Assembly (NCBI GenBank): GCA_031292175.1
Contig: JARLHQ010000019.1
Span: 16,897 to 80,896, forward strand
Length of the DNA: 64,000 nt
DNA from: Humidesulfovibrio sp.
GTDB lineage: Bacteria > Desulfobacterota > Desulfovibrionia > Desulfovibrionales > Desulfovibrionaceae
Direction: 5' to 3'
Shown: piece by piece, positions 16,873-25,509 of the stretch
Layout: each line of letters opens with the position of its first letter
Numbering within the stretch: the first letter of the stretch is position 1
The notes under the pieces: model-generated
What the model was told of the DNA's origin: nothing
Seen by the model: only the letters and a program-made list of their open reading frames with translations
The model's database searches: none
Translations under genes and position numbers: made by a program

Positions 16873-17610
16873 CTAGCGCGTCGTGGCGTAGGCGTTGGCG
16901 GCGCGCAGGCGCAGGCCCGGCGCAACTGCGACCGGCTCCCCGGCCGGGACTGGCGCGGCTGGCATCTGTGGCGCGGCAGGCGGCGCGACAGACGTTTTCG
17001 GCGTGGCGGCGGCTTCCTGGGCCGTCTGCACGGGCGGAGCGACCGGCACGTACAGCGCGGCGGCGACATCGTGCGCTGCGGCAATCTCTATCTCCGGCGC
17101 TTGGGCCTCCGGCGTCATGGTCTCCGGCGTCACGATCTCCAGCGCCTGGGTCTCTGACGTCACGGTCTCCGGCCTGGCCATCGGCTCCTGCGGCGCGGCG
17201 TTGAGCGCATGCGCGCCCGGCTGGGTCAAGGAGGCCACGCCCTCCTGGTTGGGCAGGATCTGCGCAAAGGCCTGACGCAGGCCGGAGAGGATGGTGATGA
17301 CCTCCTCCACAATCTCCGGCTTCACCTTCAGATTCGCCATCAAAAGCCGCGTGTTGCAAAAAAAATACAGATTGCTCAGGTTTTTGGCGATTTCCCCCCC
17401 ACGCTCCTTGTTCAAGCACTGCTGGAGTTCGCTGACGATCGTGATGGCCTTGGAGATGAGAATCCCCTTGCCGGCCATGTCGCCCACACGCATCTTCTCG
17501 ATGGACTGGCGCAGGTGTTTGATCGCCGTGTCGTACAGCATGACAAGCAGATCCCCCTGCGAGGCGGTGGTGACCTGGGTGGCCAGATAGGCCTTGGCAG
17601 CCTTGAGCAT
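16873..17610 (-). CDS. fliS: Flagellar export chaperone FliS with long C-terminal extension
   Basis: The first about 135 residues are FliS, the cytoplasmic chaperone that binds the flagellin C-terminus before export. Family features are the opening KAAKAYLATQVTTASQGDLLVMLYD, here read as a helix bundle, and YFFCNTRLLMAN. FliS is usually 120-150 residues. This one has 245, with a tail rich in Ala, Pro, Thr and Glu that includes near repeats such as TPETMTPEAQAPE. The tail is probably disordered and has no counterpart in standard FliS. The gene is 23 bases downstream of fliD on the same strand. Confidence 0.88.
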   Translation of the reverse strand: MLKAAKAYLATQVTTASQGDLLVMLYDTAIKHLRQSIEKMRVGDMAGKGILISKAITIVSELQQCLNKERGGEIAKNLSNLYFFCNTRLLMANLKVKPEIVEEVITILSGLRQAFAQILPNQEGVASLTQPGAHALNAAPQEPMARPETVTSETQALEIVTPETMTPEAQAPEIEIAAAHDVAAALYVPVAPPVQTAQEAAATPKTSVAPPAAPQMPAAPVPAGEPVAVAPGLRLRAANAYATTR

Positions 17611-17633
17611 ACAGTCCTCTTTCCCCGGCCCGG

Positions 17634-19358
17634 CTAGCTGCTGCTCGAAAGCGACGAGATTGTGCTGGTGAGCTGGGTTTGCGTATTGGTCAGGGTGTTC
17701 AGCAAGGCGTCCACGCGCGCGTATTGGGTCTGGAGCCGCGATTTCTCGGCCGCCAACCGTTGCTGCTCACGGGTTATCTTGTCGTCGATGTCTGTCATAA
17801 TGCTGCCATAGTTCTCTTCCAGAATGGCGAGCGGGCCATCGGTGGTGCTGGTCAACTCCGTCAGGGTGTCGCCCAGTTCGCCGGTCTTGCCCTGCTTGAG
17901 GCTGACCGTGCCTGTGAAGGTCGAGTTGGCGGTATGGTTGTCGATGCTGACGACCAGGCCGGAGGAGTCGCCGGAAAGGCCGGTGATCCTCCAGCCGTCT
18001 ATGCCCGCCGCGACGCCATTGATGGTGGCGCTCGAAATGCCCGTGGCGCTGGTGATGACGCTCACCGCATAATTTCCGGGCTTTGTGGTGCCATTGATCC
18101 GGCTCAGGTAGGAAAAGTTCTTGGTATCGCTCGAGCCCGCATAGTCTGCGGAAAACAGACTGGCCACTCCGGTCGCGTTCGAGGCCAGCGCCGCATTGAG
18201 CGTCGTGTCATCAATAAGGAGCATCCCGAATGTGCTTGAGGACTCGTCGGCGTCGGTGCCGATGCCCAGCTGCGACAAGGCGGAAAAGTAGTCGCCGCTC
18301 TGTGTGGCGGCGTTGTAGTTGACGAAGCCGAGGCCCATGCCCGAAAGCACATCGTCTATCTTGCTCGATATGATGTCCACGCCATAGTTGCCGGTCAGAA
18401 GCGAGCCCGCGGCCGTGCCCGAGGAGTTGCTCACCGCCGTGAGGGCCTGGATGGACATCTTCACAATGTTCACGTTCGACACGAAGGCTTCGATGTTCGC
18501 CTTGATGGCCGCCGTGTTCGTGGCGATGCCGATATTGATTGATGCGTTCGAGTTGGCGACCTTGAACGTCATGGTCACGCCGGGGATCACGTCGCTGACC
18601 GTGTTGGTGTCGCGCGAGATCCAGTTCCCGCTGCCGCTTGGATAGCCGTCCACCTTGATGAGCGCGCTCTGCGCATTCTGCGTGTTGTTAAACGAAGCGT
18701 TGGAAAAGAGCAGGGAACCGGTGTTGGAAATGACGATCTGGCTGGCCGCGCCCTGATCCATGCCATAAAGTTGCAAATGGTATGCGGTGCCATCGTAGAT
18801 GGTGCTTGCGCGCACCTTGGAATTGGTCGGGGCGTTGTTGTTGATGTAATTCACCAGGGTGGTCAGCGAGCTGCCCGCGCTGATGTTGCTGATTGTGTAG
18901 CTCTGCCCGGCGTAGCTGAAGGTAAGGTTCGTGTTCGAGGCGGTAATGGAGCTGGTGAGAGCGCTGACGCCCGTTGTGGTGGTGAAAATGTCGTTCGTGG
19001 CCAACTGCCCGACCACGACGGAGTGCGTTGTGGTGAGGGCGTCGCTGCTGGCCGTGGCCGACACTGACGTGTCGTTGGAAGAGGTGGCGCTCCGGGTGAG
19101 AAACTGATTCACCGTGTTCATGCTCGCCAGGGAGGTCTTGAGGGCCAAAAGCTTGGTGTTCAAGTACTGGAAGCCCGTGACCTTGGCCTTCCAGGTGGCC
19201 TTCCAGTCCTGCATGGTGGTGAGGTTGGTGCTGTCGGCCTTGATGAGCCCGTCAATGAGGGAATTGAAGTCCGTGCCGTTACCCAGGCCGCTGACATTGA
19301 TGCTGCCTGAGGTAAAGGATGTGGAGGCTGAGGTTGTACTGGTGGATGACGTCGTCAC
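17634..19358 (-). CDS. fliD: Flagellar filament capping protein FliD
   Basis: A 574-residue hook-associated protein 2 that caps the growing filament outside the cell and guides flagellin folding. The N-terminal helix region GLGNGTDFNSLIDGLIK is at about residues 25-41 after a Ser/Thr-rich leader. The C-terminal coiled coil has KITREQQRLAAEKSRLQTQY. The body is Ser/Thr/Asn/Gly-rich, as in secreted axial proteins. The GTG start at 19356-19358 has AAGGGGGG upstream. It lies downstream of fliC and upstream of fliS, under a sigma-54 promoter at 19416-19431. Confidence 0.93.
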   Translation of the reverse strand: MTTSSTSTTSASTSFTSGSINVSGLGNGTDFNSLIDGLIKADSTNLTTMQDWKATWKAKVTGFQYLNTKLLALKTSLASMNTVNQFLTRSATSSNDTSVSATASSDALTTTHSVVVGQLATNDIFTTTTGVSALTSSITASNTNLTFSYAGQSYTISNISAGSSLTTLVNYINNNAPTNSKVRASTIYDGTAYHLQLYGMDQGAASQIVISNTGSLLFSNASFNNTQNAQSALIKVDGYPSGSGNWISRDTNTVSDVIPGVTMTFKVANSNASINIGIATNTAAIKANIEAFVSNVNIVKMSIQALTAVSNSSGTAAGSLLTGNYGVDIISSKIDDVLSGMGLGFVNYNAATQSGDYFSALSQLGIGTDADESSSTFGMLLIDDTTLNAALASNATGVASLFSADYAGSSDTKNFSYLSRINGTTKPGNYAVSVITSATGISSATINGVAAGIDGWRITGLSGDSSGLVVSIDNHTANSTFTGTVSLKQGKTGELGDTLTELTSTTDGPLAILEENYGSIMTDIDDKITREQQRLAAEKSRLQTQYARVDALLNTLTNTQTQLTSTISSLSSSS

Positions 19359-19415
19359 TGGCGAACCCCCCTTGACGGGAAAAACGTGCCGGATGCGTAT
19401 TCTCCGCCATGATTC

Positions 19416-19431
19416 TGCAAGGCCGGTGCCA
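19416..19431 (-). promoter_or_regulatory. Sigma-54 promoter of fliD
   Basis: On the minus strand it reads TGGCACCGGCCTTGCA, matching TGGCAC-N5-TTGCA exactly, with ten bases between the invariant GG and GC. It lies about 58 bases before the fliD GTG, suggesting activation by an NtrC/FlrC-type flagellar regulator. Confidence 0.85.
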
Positions 19432-19438
19432 GAATGAA

Positions 19439-19462
19439 ACAGGCCGCCTTGCGGCGGCCTGT
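19439..19462 (-). terminator. Hairpin terminator after fliC
   Basis: Perfect 10-bp stem (19439-19448 with 19453-19462, loop TTGC). In the fliC direction it is followed by GTTTCATT. It separates fliC from the fliD promoter. Confidence 0.8.
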
Positions 19463-19521
19463 GTGTTTCCGAATGGGCTGCGCGGAACGGATGTTCCGCC
19501 GCCGTCCTAAAAGGCTAGCCG

Positions 19522-20415
19522 CTAGCCCTGGATCAGGTTCAGCGCGAGCTTGCCAAGGCTGTTGGCCTGGGAGAGCATGGCCACCGCGGTCTGCACCTTG
19601 ATCTGTTCACGGGTGAACTCGGTCATTTGCGTGGCCACGTCGACGTCGGAAATCTGGGACTCGGCGGCCGAGGTGTTTTCAGACTGGACCGAAAGGTTGG
19701 TGATGGTGTTCTCCAGACGGTTCTGGAGAGCGCCCAGGTTGGCGCGGATCTTGTCCTTGGAGACGATGGCCTTGTCCAGGGCGCCCAGGGCCTTCTGGGC
19801 CAGCTCCTGCGTGGAGATGGAACGGCCGTCATGGCCCTTCGTGGCGGACAAGCCGACACCCAGGGCCGAGGCCGTGGAGGTGTTGATCTGGACGTAGTAG
19901 TAGTCTTCCGAGGAGTCGTTGTGGGTGCCGAAGTGGACCTTCAGCTTACCGGTGCTCGCCAGACCGTTCCCGTTATAGGTGGCGCCCGACAGGTTGCCGT
20001 TCAGCAGGTGGATGCCGTTGAAGTCCGTGGCGCTGGCGATTCGGGTGATTTCCGAGGCCATGGCCTGGTATTCCGAGTCGATGATGAGGCGCTGGTCGGA
20101 CGAGTAGGTGCCCGTGGACGCCTGCATGGCCAGTTCCTTCATGCGGATGAGCTTTTCGTCGATGACGCCCAGCGCGCCGTCCGCGGTCTGGATCATGGAG
20201 ATGGCGTCGTTGGCGTTGCGCACGCCCTGCCCCAGCGAGGCAACTTCCGTGCGCATGATTTCGCGGACGGCCAGGCCAGCCGCGTCGTCCGCCGCGGAAT
20301 TGATGCGCAGACCGGAAGACAGGCGCTGCGTGGCGGTCGACAGAGCGGCATACGAGGACGACAGATTGCGGGCGGTATTCATGGACAACAAGTTGTGGTT
20401 GATTGTAAGAGCCAT
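19522..20415 (-). CDS. fliC: Flagellin
   Basis: A 297-residue filament subunit. The conserved N-terminal D0/D1 helix MALTINHNLLSMNTARNL continues to LSSGLRINSAADDAAGL. The C-terminal helix has QSENTSAAESQISDVD and ends MLSQANSLGKLALNLIQG. The central variable domain is short (about residues 150-205), so this is a compact flagellin. The ATG at 20413-20415 follows AAGGAGG by eight bases; an ATG two codons earlier is too close to that site. It is transcribed from the sigma-28 promoter at 20518-20544. Export would need the FliS encoded downstream. Confidence 0.96.
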   Translation of the reverse strand: MALTINHNLLSMNTARNLSSSYAALSTATQRLSSGLRINSAADDAAGLAVREIMRTEVASLGQGVRNANDAISMIQTADGALGVIDEKLIRMKELAMQASTGTYSSDQRLIIDSEYQAMASEITRIASATDFNGIHLLNGNLSGATYNGNGLASTGKLKVHFGTHNDSSEDYYYVQINTSTASALGVGLSATKGHDGRSISTQELAQKALGALDKAIVSKDKIRANLGALQNRLENTITNLSVQSENTSAAESQISDVDVATQMTEFTREQIKVQTAVAMLSQANSLGKLALNLIQG

Positions 20416-20517
20416 AACCATTTCCTCCTTGAAAGTTTTTTGGCATCCTTGCCATTCGGTGGTCCTCAACCTGGCGACATCGCCTGTGGGGCCAATCCGA
20501 TTGTTTTAACGCTCTCC

Positions 20518-20544
20518 TCATCGGCCTGCTGGAGGAATTCTTTA
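20518..20544 (-). promoter_or_regulatory. Sigma-28 (FliA) promoter of fliC
   Basis: On the minus strand TAAAGAAT (complement of 20537-20544), an 11-base spacer and GCCGATGA (complement of 20518-20525), against the consensus TAAAGTTT-N11-GCCGATAA. It lies about 100 bases before the fliC ATG. Confidence 0.88.
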
Positions 20545-20576
20545 GGACGTTCCGCGTATTTTTTTCTCCGCGACGC

Positions 20577-20601
20577 AAAAAAAGACGCGCTGCTGCGCGT
20601 C
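20577..20601 (-). terminator. Intrinsic terminator of the Zn-PLC-like gene
   Basis: On the minus strand GACGCGC, loop AGCA, GCGCGTC, then seven T residues. It lies 35 bases past the stop at 20636 and insulates fliC. Confidence 0.9.
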
Positions 20602-20635
20602 CGGCCTGGAAATTTGTGTTGGGGGGGGGAGGAGA

Positions 20636-21607
20636 TCAGTCGGCGGGCAACAGCCGCGTGGCAAAATAGCGGGCCTGGGTGACAGGCACGCCGGGCAGGC
20701 CCATGTCGAGCGAGGGGCCAACGCCTTCGTCCATGAGGACCCCGGACGCCGCGATGCTCTTGGCCTGGGCCGTGCAAAAGGCCGCGGTGCGGCGCGCCGC
20801 CAGCTCCATCAGTTCGGCCAGGGAGCCGTGGAGCCTGTCGCCCGAGGCCGGGTTCCGGTAACTCAGGCGGCCTTCCAGGGCGCCCTTCTGCTCATAGAGC
20901 TGCGGGGCATAGAACAGGGCCGCGATCTCGCGCAGGCTCGCGGGCAGCAGGCCCGAGAAATCCCGCAGGAGCCCGGCCAGGATAGGCATCCGGCAAAGGG
21001 CCTGCATGGAGCAGTAGGTCCCAAGCGCCGCGCCGAGGGCCTTTTGCGCGGCCTCGGCCCCGCACCCGGCCAGCCGGGCCAGGCTCTCGGGCGGGCAGGC
21101 CAGGGCGAGCGGGCCCTCCAGCGCGTTCACCAGTCCGCGCAAGGACTGGTCCCAAACGGCCTCGGGGCCGCCCGCGGCCAGCATGTCCAGCAGGCACTCC
21201 AGGGACCGGTGCCTGCGCACGGCCCCGGTACGCCGCTTTTCGTCCGTGTCGTAGTAGTTGCCCGTGAAAAAATAGACCATGGGGTGCAGGGTGGCGTCGG
21301 CGAAGATGTGTGAGGCCAGGCCCACGAAAAAAGCCGTGGGCAGCGGTTCATTCTTGCGGGTGTGCAGGTGCGCGGCCTGCAGACGCATGAGGTCGAAGCT
21401 GTCCTCGCCGTGGGAGCCGTGCAGCCGGTGCGGCAGGGTCTTCATGCCCTCCGGATGCTCACCGCGCAGATAGAAGAGGGCATCATGGTACACCGCGCCC
21501 AGGCGCAGGCCGTTCGGACAACGGGAAAGCGCCGGGCCGAAGGGGCCGTCGGACAAGAGCTCCGCTGTCCGCGCCGCCACCATCCAGTGCACGATTTCCT
21601 TGGGCAT
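20636..21607 (-). CDS. Zinc-dependent phospholipase C-like protein
   Basis: A 323-residue protein resembling the zinc-dependent phospholipase C/S1-P1 nuclease fold. The opening PKEIVHWMVAARTAELL supplies the N-terminal His-Trp. GAVYHDALFYL and FVGLASHIFADATLHPM match the His/Asp metal-ligand helices of the family. There is no signal peptide, so it is probably cytoplasmic, unlike secreted PLC toxins. Substrates of such bacterial family members are mostly unknown. The ATG at 21605-21607 is preceded by GGGGAGGG. It is divergent from the P-loop gene and has its own terminator. Confidence 0.72.
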   Translation of the reverse strand: MPKEIVHWMVAARTAELLSDGPFGPALSRCPNGLRLGAVYHDALFYLRGEHPEGMKTLPHRLHGSHGEDSFDLMRLQAAHLHTRKNEPLPTAFFVGLASHIFADATLHPMVYFFTGNYYDTDEKRRTGAVRRHRSLECLLDMLAAGGPEAVWDQSLRGLVNALEGPLALACPPESLARLAGCGAEAAQKALGAALGTYCSMQALCRMPILAGLLRDFSGLLPASLREIAALFYAPQLYEQKGALEGRLSYRNPASGDRLHGSLAELMELAARRTAAFCTAQAKSIAASGVLMDEGVGPSLDMGLPGVPVTQARYFATRLLPAD

Positions 21608-21732
21608 AGGCCCTCCCCTGCTTCCGCCCACTGCCCGGGGACACTCCCCTTGCCCACGGCCGCCCCCTGGGCTATATCCTGCCTGTCCGCCGGGGGCAAC
21701 AACGCCCAGGCCGGAGCGGACGTGGAGGACCA

Positions 21733-22251
21733 GTGACAGAGTTCATACGCCGAGAATTCCAGGTCGCCGACCCGGACAAGACCACGGTGATCCGGCAGGA
21801 CGTTCCGGCTCCCAGACCCGGCCAGTCCGGCGACGTTTTGTACCTCATCGGCCTTTCCGGCAGCGGCAAGAGCGCCGTGGCCGAACATCTGGCCCAGGCG
21901 CTGGGGCGCAAGCCCTTCGAGCTGCCCCTCGACAGCGCGGAAGCCGCCCTGGACGCCATCCTCGCCGCAGGCCCGGCTGTTGTCGTCGTGCCGCACAAAC
22001 TGCTCACTGGCGAGTCCTTCCGCCAGCGTCTCCAGGCCACGGGCCGCGTGCTCTATCTCATGGCCGGGGTCGAGGCCATCGCCGCGCGGCAGGCCAAATC
22101 ACCGGAGGAGGAAGCCTCCCTGCGCGAGCGGCTGGGCCGCCAGCGCACGGCCTTCGAGCCGTATTTCATGCAGACCCTGCACCTGCTCGCCCCGGCCGAC
22201 GGCCCCCTGGCGCAGGTTGTGGCCGATGTCCTGGAGCGCGTGCGCATGTAG
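21733..22251 (+). CDS. P-loop protein, shikimate-kinase-like fold
   Basis: A 172-residue small nucleotide-binding protein. The Walker A motif is GLSGSGKSA at about residues 40-48. The layout (VLYLIGLSGSGKS, then VVVVPHKLLT, then RVLYLMAGVEAIAARQ and RLGRQRTAFEPYF) resembles shikimate kinase. The acidic DSD and the GGG substrate motifs of true shikimate kinases are missing, so another phosphate acceptor or a non-catalytic role is likely. The GTG start follows GTGGAGGA. It ends 33 bases before thyX and may be co-transcribed with it. Confidence 0.65.
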   Translation: MTEFIRREFQVADPDKTTVIRQDVPAPRPGQSGDVLYLIGLSGSGKSAVAEHLAQALGRKPFELPLDSAEAALDAILAAGPAVVVVPHKLLTGESFRQRLQATGRVLYLMAGVEAIAARQAKSPEEEASLRERLGRQRTAFEPYFMQTLHLLAPADGPLAQVVADVLERVRM

Positions 22252-22284
22252 CGCGCGTGAAGCCAACAACCCCCCGGAGCCCAC

Positions 22285-23028
22285 ATGCCTGTCGCCCCTC
22301 TCAAGGTGGAACTGCTGGCCGTGACGCCAGAGGCCCTTTCCCTCATCTACGCCGCCTTCCGGCAGTGCTATCACGCGGGCTTCGTGGCCGACATGTGGCC
22401 CCGCCTGCTCAGTGGCGAGGTAGATCGCGAAACCCAGGCCGAATTCGTGCGCAAGGTGCTGGAAAGCGGCCATGACAGCCCTATCGAGCACGCGAGCTTC
22501 ACCTTCGCCATTGCGGGAATCTCCCGCGCCTGCTCGCACCAAATCGTGCGGCACCGCATCGCCTCTTACTCGCAGCAAAGCCAGCGCTACGTGGACGCCA
22601 CGAACATGGACTACATCCTGCCCCCGGCCATCGCCAAGATTCCCGAGGCGCGCGAACGCTTCGAGGCCTTCATGGCCGAGGTTGGCAGCGCCTACCGCGA
22701 CCTCAAGGCCATTCTGGACGCCCACGGCCGCAAGGAAAAGTCCAAGGAGGACGCGCGGTTCGTGCTGCCACAGGCAGCGGAGACCAAAATCGTCATCACC
22801 ATGAACTGCCGCGCCCTGCTCCACTTCTTCCAGCTGCGCTGCTGCATGCGCGCCCAGTGGGAGATCCGCGCCATGGCCGACGCCATGCTGGCCCTGTGCA
22901 AGGCCGAGCTGCCCGCCATCTTTGCCACGGCCGGAGCCAAGTGCGAGTCCCTGGGCTTCTGCCCGGAGAGCGAACGCTTCGCCTGCGGCCGCTACCCCAC
23001 GCGGTCGCAGCTGGCGGCCAAGGCCTAG
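22285..23028 (+). CDS. thyX: Flavin-dependent thymidylate synthase ThyX
   Basis: A 247-residue FAD enzyme making dTMP from dUMP with methylene-THF and NADPH. The ThyX motif RHR-X7-S is RHRIASYSQQS at residues 89-99. Family landmarks before it are DSPIEHASFTF and ISRACSHQIV; after it come NCRALLHFFQLR and AQWEIRAMA. The Cys-rich end (AKCESLGFCPESERFACGR) is an added feature. ThyX releases THF, not dihydrofolate, which suits organisms lacking classical dihydrofolate reductase. Confidence 0.95.
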   Translation: MPVAPLKVELLAVTPEALSLIYAAFRQCYHAGFVADMWPRLLSGEVDRETQAEFVRKVLESGHDSPIEHASFTFAIAGISRACSHQIVRHRIASYSQQSQRYVDATNMDYILPPAIAKIPEARERFEAFMAEVGSAYRDLKAILDAHGRKEKSKEDARFVLPQAAETKIVITMNCRALLHFFQLRCCMRAQWEIRAMADAMLALCKAELPAIFATAGAKCESLGFCPESERFACGRYPTRSQLAAKA

Positions 23029-23118
23029 GGGCCGAGCCCGGCGGCCCGGCCGGGCGTATCAACCAAGCGCGCGCCTTCCTGACATTGCGCCGTGCAGGTG
23101 GAGAAAGAGAGAGCCGCC

Positions 23119-24546
23119 ATGATGAGCCAGCGAAAAACCGCCTTTTTTCCGCCCCTGCTCGCGGGGTTTATGCTGTTCACCAGTTTGCACACGGCCCAGG
23201 CCGCGCGCCAGGACACCCGCCAGGCTCAGCCGACCCCAGCGCCGCAAGACCGGCAGTACCAGCCGGAGCCCGACCCGCGCCGCACCCCGGTGGTGCGCGT
23301 GGTGGAAGAGGCCGGCCCCGCCGTGGTGAGCATCATCAGCGCCCACATGACGGACAAGCCCGCCACCGCCGGGGAGGCCAAGCCCATCGGCCCGGGCGGC
23401 AGGATGGACCCGGCTTTGCGGATCCGGACCACCAGCCGTAGCCTGGGCTCAGGCGTCATCATCGACGGCCGCAAGGCGTACGTGCTCACCAACGCCCACG
23501 TCATCACCAACGCCATGCAGATCACCGCGCGGCTGCTGGACGGCCGGGTGTACAAGGCCTCGCTTGTGGGCGCGGACCAGGACATGGACCTGGCCGTGCT
23601 GCGCCTGGAGCTGCCCCCGGGAGCGGAGCCGCTGCCCCAGGCGCGCATGGGCGACTCAAGCGGCCTCATGATCGGCGAGCCGCTCATCGCCATCGGCAAT
23701 CCCTTCGGCCTCTCACACACCGTCACCACTGGCGTGGTCTCGGCTCTGAACCGTTCCGTGGACACGGGCCAGCACACCATCACCGGCCTCATCCAGACCG
23801 ATGCGGCCATCAACCCCGGCAACTCCGGCGGGCCGCTGCTGAACATCCTGGGCCAGGTGGTGGGCATCAACGCCGCCGTGTACGCGCACGGCGGAGGCCT
23901 AGGCTTCGCCATCCCCATCAACAAGGCCAAGCGCGTGCTGGAAGAGCTCATCACCACGGGCCGCGTGGCGCACATCTGGATCGGCGTGCTGGGCGAGAAC
24001 ATGACCCCGGACCAGATGGTCCAATACGGCCTCATGCGGCCCGGCGGCCTGGTCGTCACCACGGTGTTCCCCGGCACCCCCGCGGCAGCAGCGGGCATCC
24101 GGCCCGGAGACACGCTGCTCGCCATTGGCGAACAACGGGTGCAGGACAAGGCGCAGTTCTTGGGCATCCTGCTGGGCTACACCCGGGGCGACACCATGGC
24201 TGTGCTGCTGAACCGTGGCGCGGAGGACTTCCAGGTGCAGCTGCGGCCGCAGGTGCTGGACCGCGAGGCGGGCCTGGGGCTCATCAAATGGCGCTGGGGC
24301 TTCGGACCCGCGACGCAGGCCGCCGATGACAAGACTTCTGGCGTCGTTCTGGGCGAGGTGCGCCCTGGCGGGCCGGCCGACGCCCTGGGGCTCAAGCCCG
24401 GCGACCGCGTCCTCCAGGTGGGCAGCCTGCGCACGTCCTCCGAGGCCGACCTGCTCACGGCCTTCTACCGTTACCAGCTGCACAATCAGCTCATCCTGAA
24501 CGTGCTGCGCGGCGGACAGCCCTACACCCTGCGCATGAAACTCTGA
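23119..24546 (+). CDS. Periplasmic HtrA/Deg-type serine protease
   Basis: A 475-residue S1C protease. A signal peptide ends near AQA (residues 26-28), followed by a Pro/Gln-rich linker. The catalytic triad is His127 (LTNAHVIT), Asp157 (DMDLAVL) and Ser236 (NPGNSGGPL). Two PDZ domains follow, about 270-365 (PGTPAAAAGIRPGD) and about 385-472 (PGGPADALGLKPGD). Such enzymes degrade or refold damaged envelope proteins. The start is the first of two adjacent ATGs with a GAGAGAG site; the second is equally possible. The gene appears monocistronic and convergent with the EF-hand gene. Confidence 0.93.
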   Translation: MMSQRKTAFFPPLLAGFMLFTSLHTAQAARQDTRQAQPTPAPQDRQYQPEPDPRRTPVVRVVEEAGPAVVSIISAHMTDKPATAGEAKPIGPGGRMDPALRIRTTSRSLGSGVIIDGRKAYVLTNAHVITNAMQITARLLDGRVYKASLVGADQDMDLAVLRLELPPGAEPLPQARMGDSSGLMIGEPLIAIGNPFGLSHTVTTGVVSALNRSVDTGQHTITGLIQTDAAINPGNSGGPLLNILGQVVGINAAVYAHGGGLGFAIPINKAKRVLEELITTGRVAHIWIGVLGENMTPDQMVQYGLMRPGGLVVTTVFPGTPAAAAGIRPGDTLLAIGEQRVQDKAQFLGILLGYTRGDTMAVLLNRGAEDFQVQLRPQVLDREAGLGLIKWRWGFGPATQAADDKTSGVVLGEVRPGGPADALGLKPGDRVLQVGSLRTSSEADLLTAFYRYQLHNQLILNVLRGGQPYTLRMKL

Positions 24547-24597
24547 CGCCCATCCCGGCGCGTTTTTTCAAGCTCCCCGCCAACCTTTTCCCGCACG

Positions 24598-24636
24598 TAA
24601 AAAAGCCCGGCCTCCCTTTTCAGGAGAGGCCGGGCT
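24598..24636. terminator. Terminator between htrA-type and EF-hand genes
   Basis: Stem AGCCCGGCCTC (24604-24614) with GAGGCCGGGCT (24626-24636). The A-run at 24598-24604 gives a T-tract in the minus direction. It serves the gene at 24665 and probably both. Confidence 0.85.
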
Positions 24637-24664
24637 GAGGCAGCATGAACAGGCCAGGCGGCTT

Positions 24665-25498
24665 CTAGGTTTCAGGCGTCGCCTGGGCGGGCACCGCTGG
24701 GGCGATGGGCGTCAGGGGCAGATCCTCCTGACGCGGCGCGGCGGGGGGCGCGGAAGGCGTGGCCGCGGGAGCCGGGGGCGGCGTCACCGGGGCCGTGAGC
24801 TCCGGGCCGGTGGAGCTGAGCGACCCCGCGACGTTTTTCCTGGCCTTGGCCTCCTCGATCCGGCGCAAGCGGAGCGCCTTGGCCTGGGCCTTGCGCTCCT
24901 CGCGCCGCTCCCCAGCCTTCAGCCTCCAGCTGCGCGCCTCCTGGGGGGAGATGACCCCATCGTGGTTCACATCCATCTCGGCAAACCTCTTCTCGCGCCG
25001 CGCCAGATTTTCCTGCTGGGCCACGCGGCCGTTCTTGTTCTTGCCCAGGCCGGAAAGAGAGGATTTGGCGGACTTGTCCAGCTCCCGGCGATGTTTCACC
25101 GGTTTCCCCGCCGTTAGCCGCTTGGAGCCGCGCCGGGCCTCCCGCGACGAAACCACACCATCGTGGTTGCTGTCGGCCTTGTTGGAGCGCTTCTTCTTGC
25201 CCGCACGAAGATTCTCACGGCTGACGCGAGCGTCGTGATTCTTGCCCTGGTCGCGCAGGCGCTGCTTGCCGCCAGTCTGCGCTGCCGGGCCGCGCGGGGC
25301 CTTTCTGGCGGGCGCTTTCCGCGCCGCCTTGGGCGCGGCGGAGGAGGCCTTGCGGGGCGTATTCCGGGGGTGGCGCGCCGAGCCCTCGCCCTCGTGCGAC
25401 GGGGCAGTCTGAGCGGCGGCGGGGCTCGCGGGCAGCCAGCACGGCGTGGTCAACAGCAGGGACAAGAGCAGACAGGGGAAAACACGGGGAAAGCGCAT
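24665..25498 (-). CDS. Exported EF-hand protein, basic and Pro-rich
   Basis: A 277-residue secreted or periplasmic protein. The signal peptide MRFPRVFPCLLLSLLL ends near the AAAQ at about residue 30. Two good EF-hand loops are DSNHDGVVSSRE and DVNHDGVISPQE. Two degenerate ones, KNHDARVSREN and GKNKNGRVAQQE, precede each. The protein is very Lys/Arg/Ala-rich, and the last 60 residues are Pro/Ala-rich. It probably binds calcium; no enzyme domain is seen. The ATG at 25496-25498 has GTGAGGAT upstream. It begins 11 bases after the EAL-HDOD gene, so both form one unit. Confidence 0.8.
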   Translation of the reverse strand: MRFPRVFPCLLLSLLLTTPCWLPASPAAAQTAPSHEGEGSARHPRNTPRKASSAAPKAARKAPARKAPRGPAAQTGGKQRLRDQGKNHDARVSRENLRAGKKKRSNKADSNHDGVVSSREARRGSKRLTAGKPVKHRRELDKSAKSSLSGLGKNKNGRVAQQENLARREKRFAEMDVNHDGVISPQEARSWRLKAGERREERKAQAKALRLRRIEEAKARKNVAGSLSSTGPELTAPVTPPPAPAATPSAPPAAPRQEDLPLTPIAPAVPAQATPET

Positions 25499-25509
25499 CG
25501 GCAGGATCC

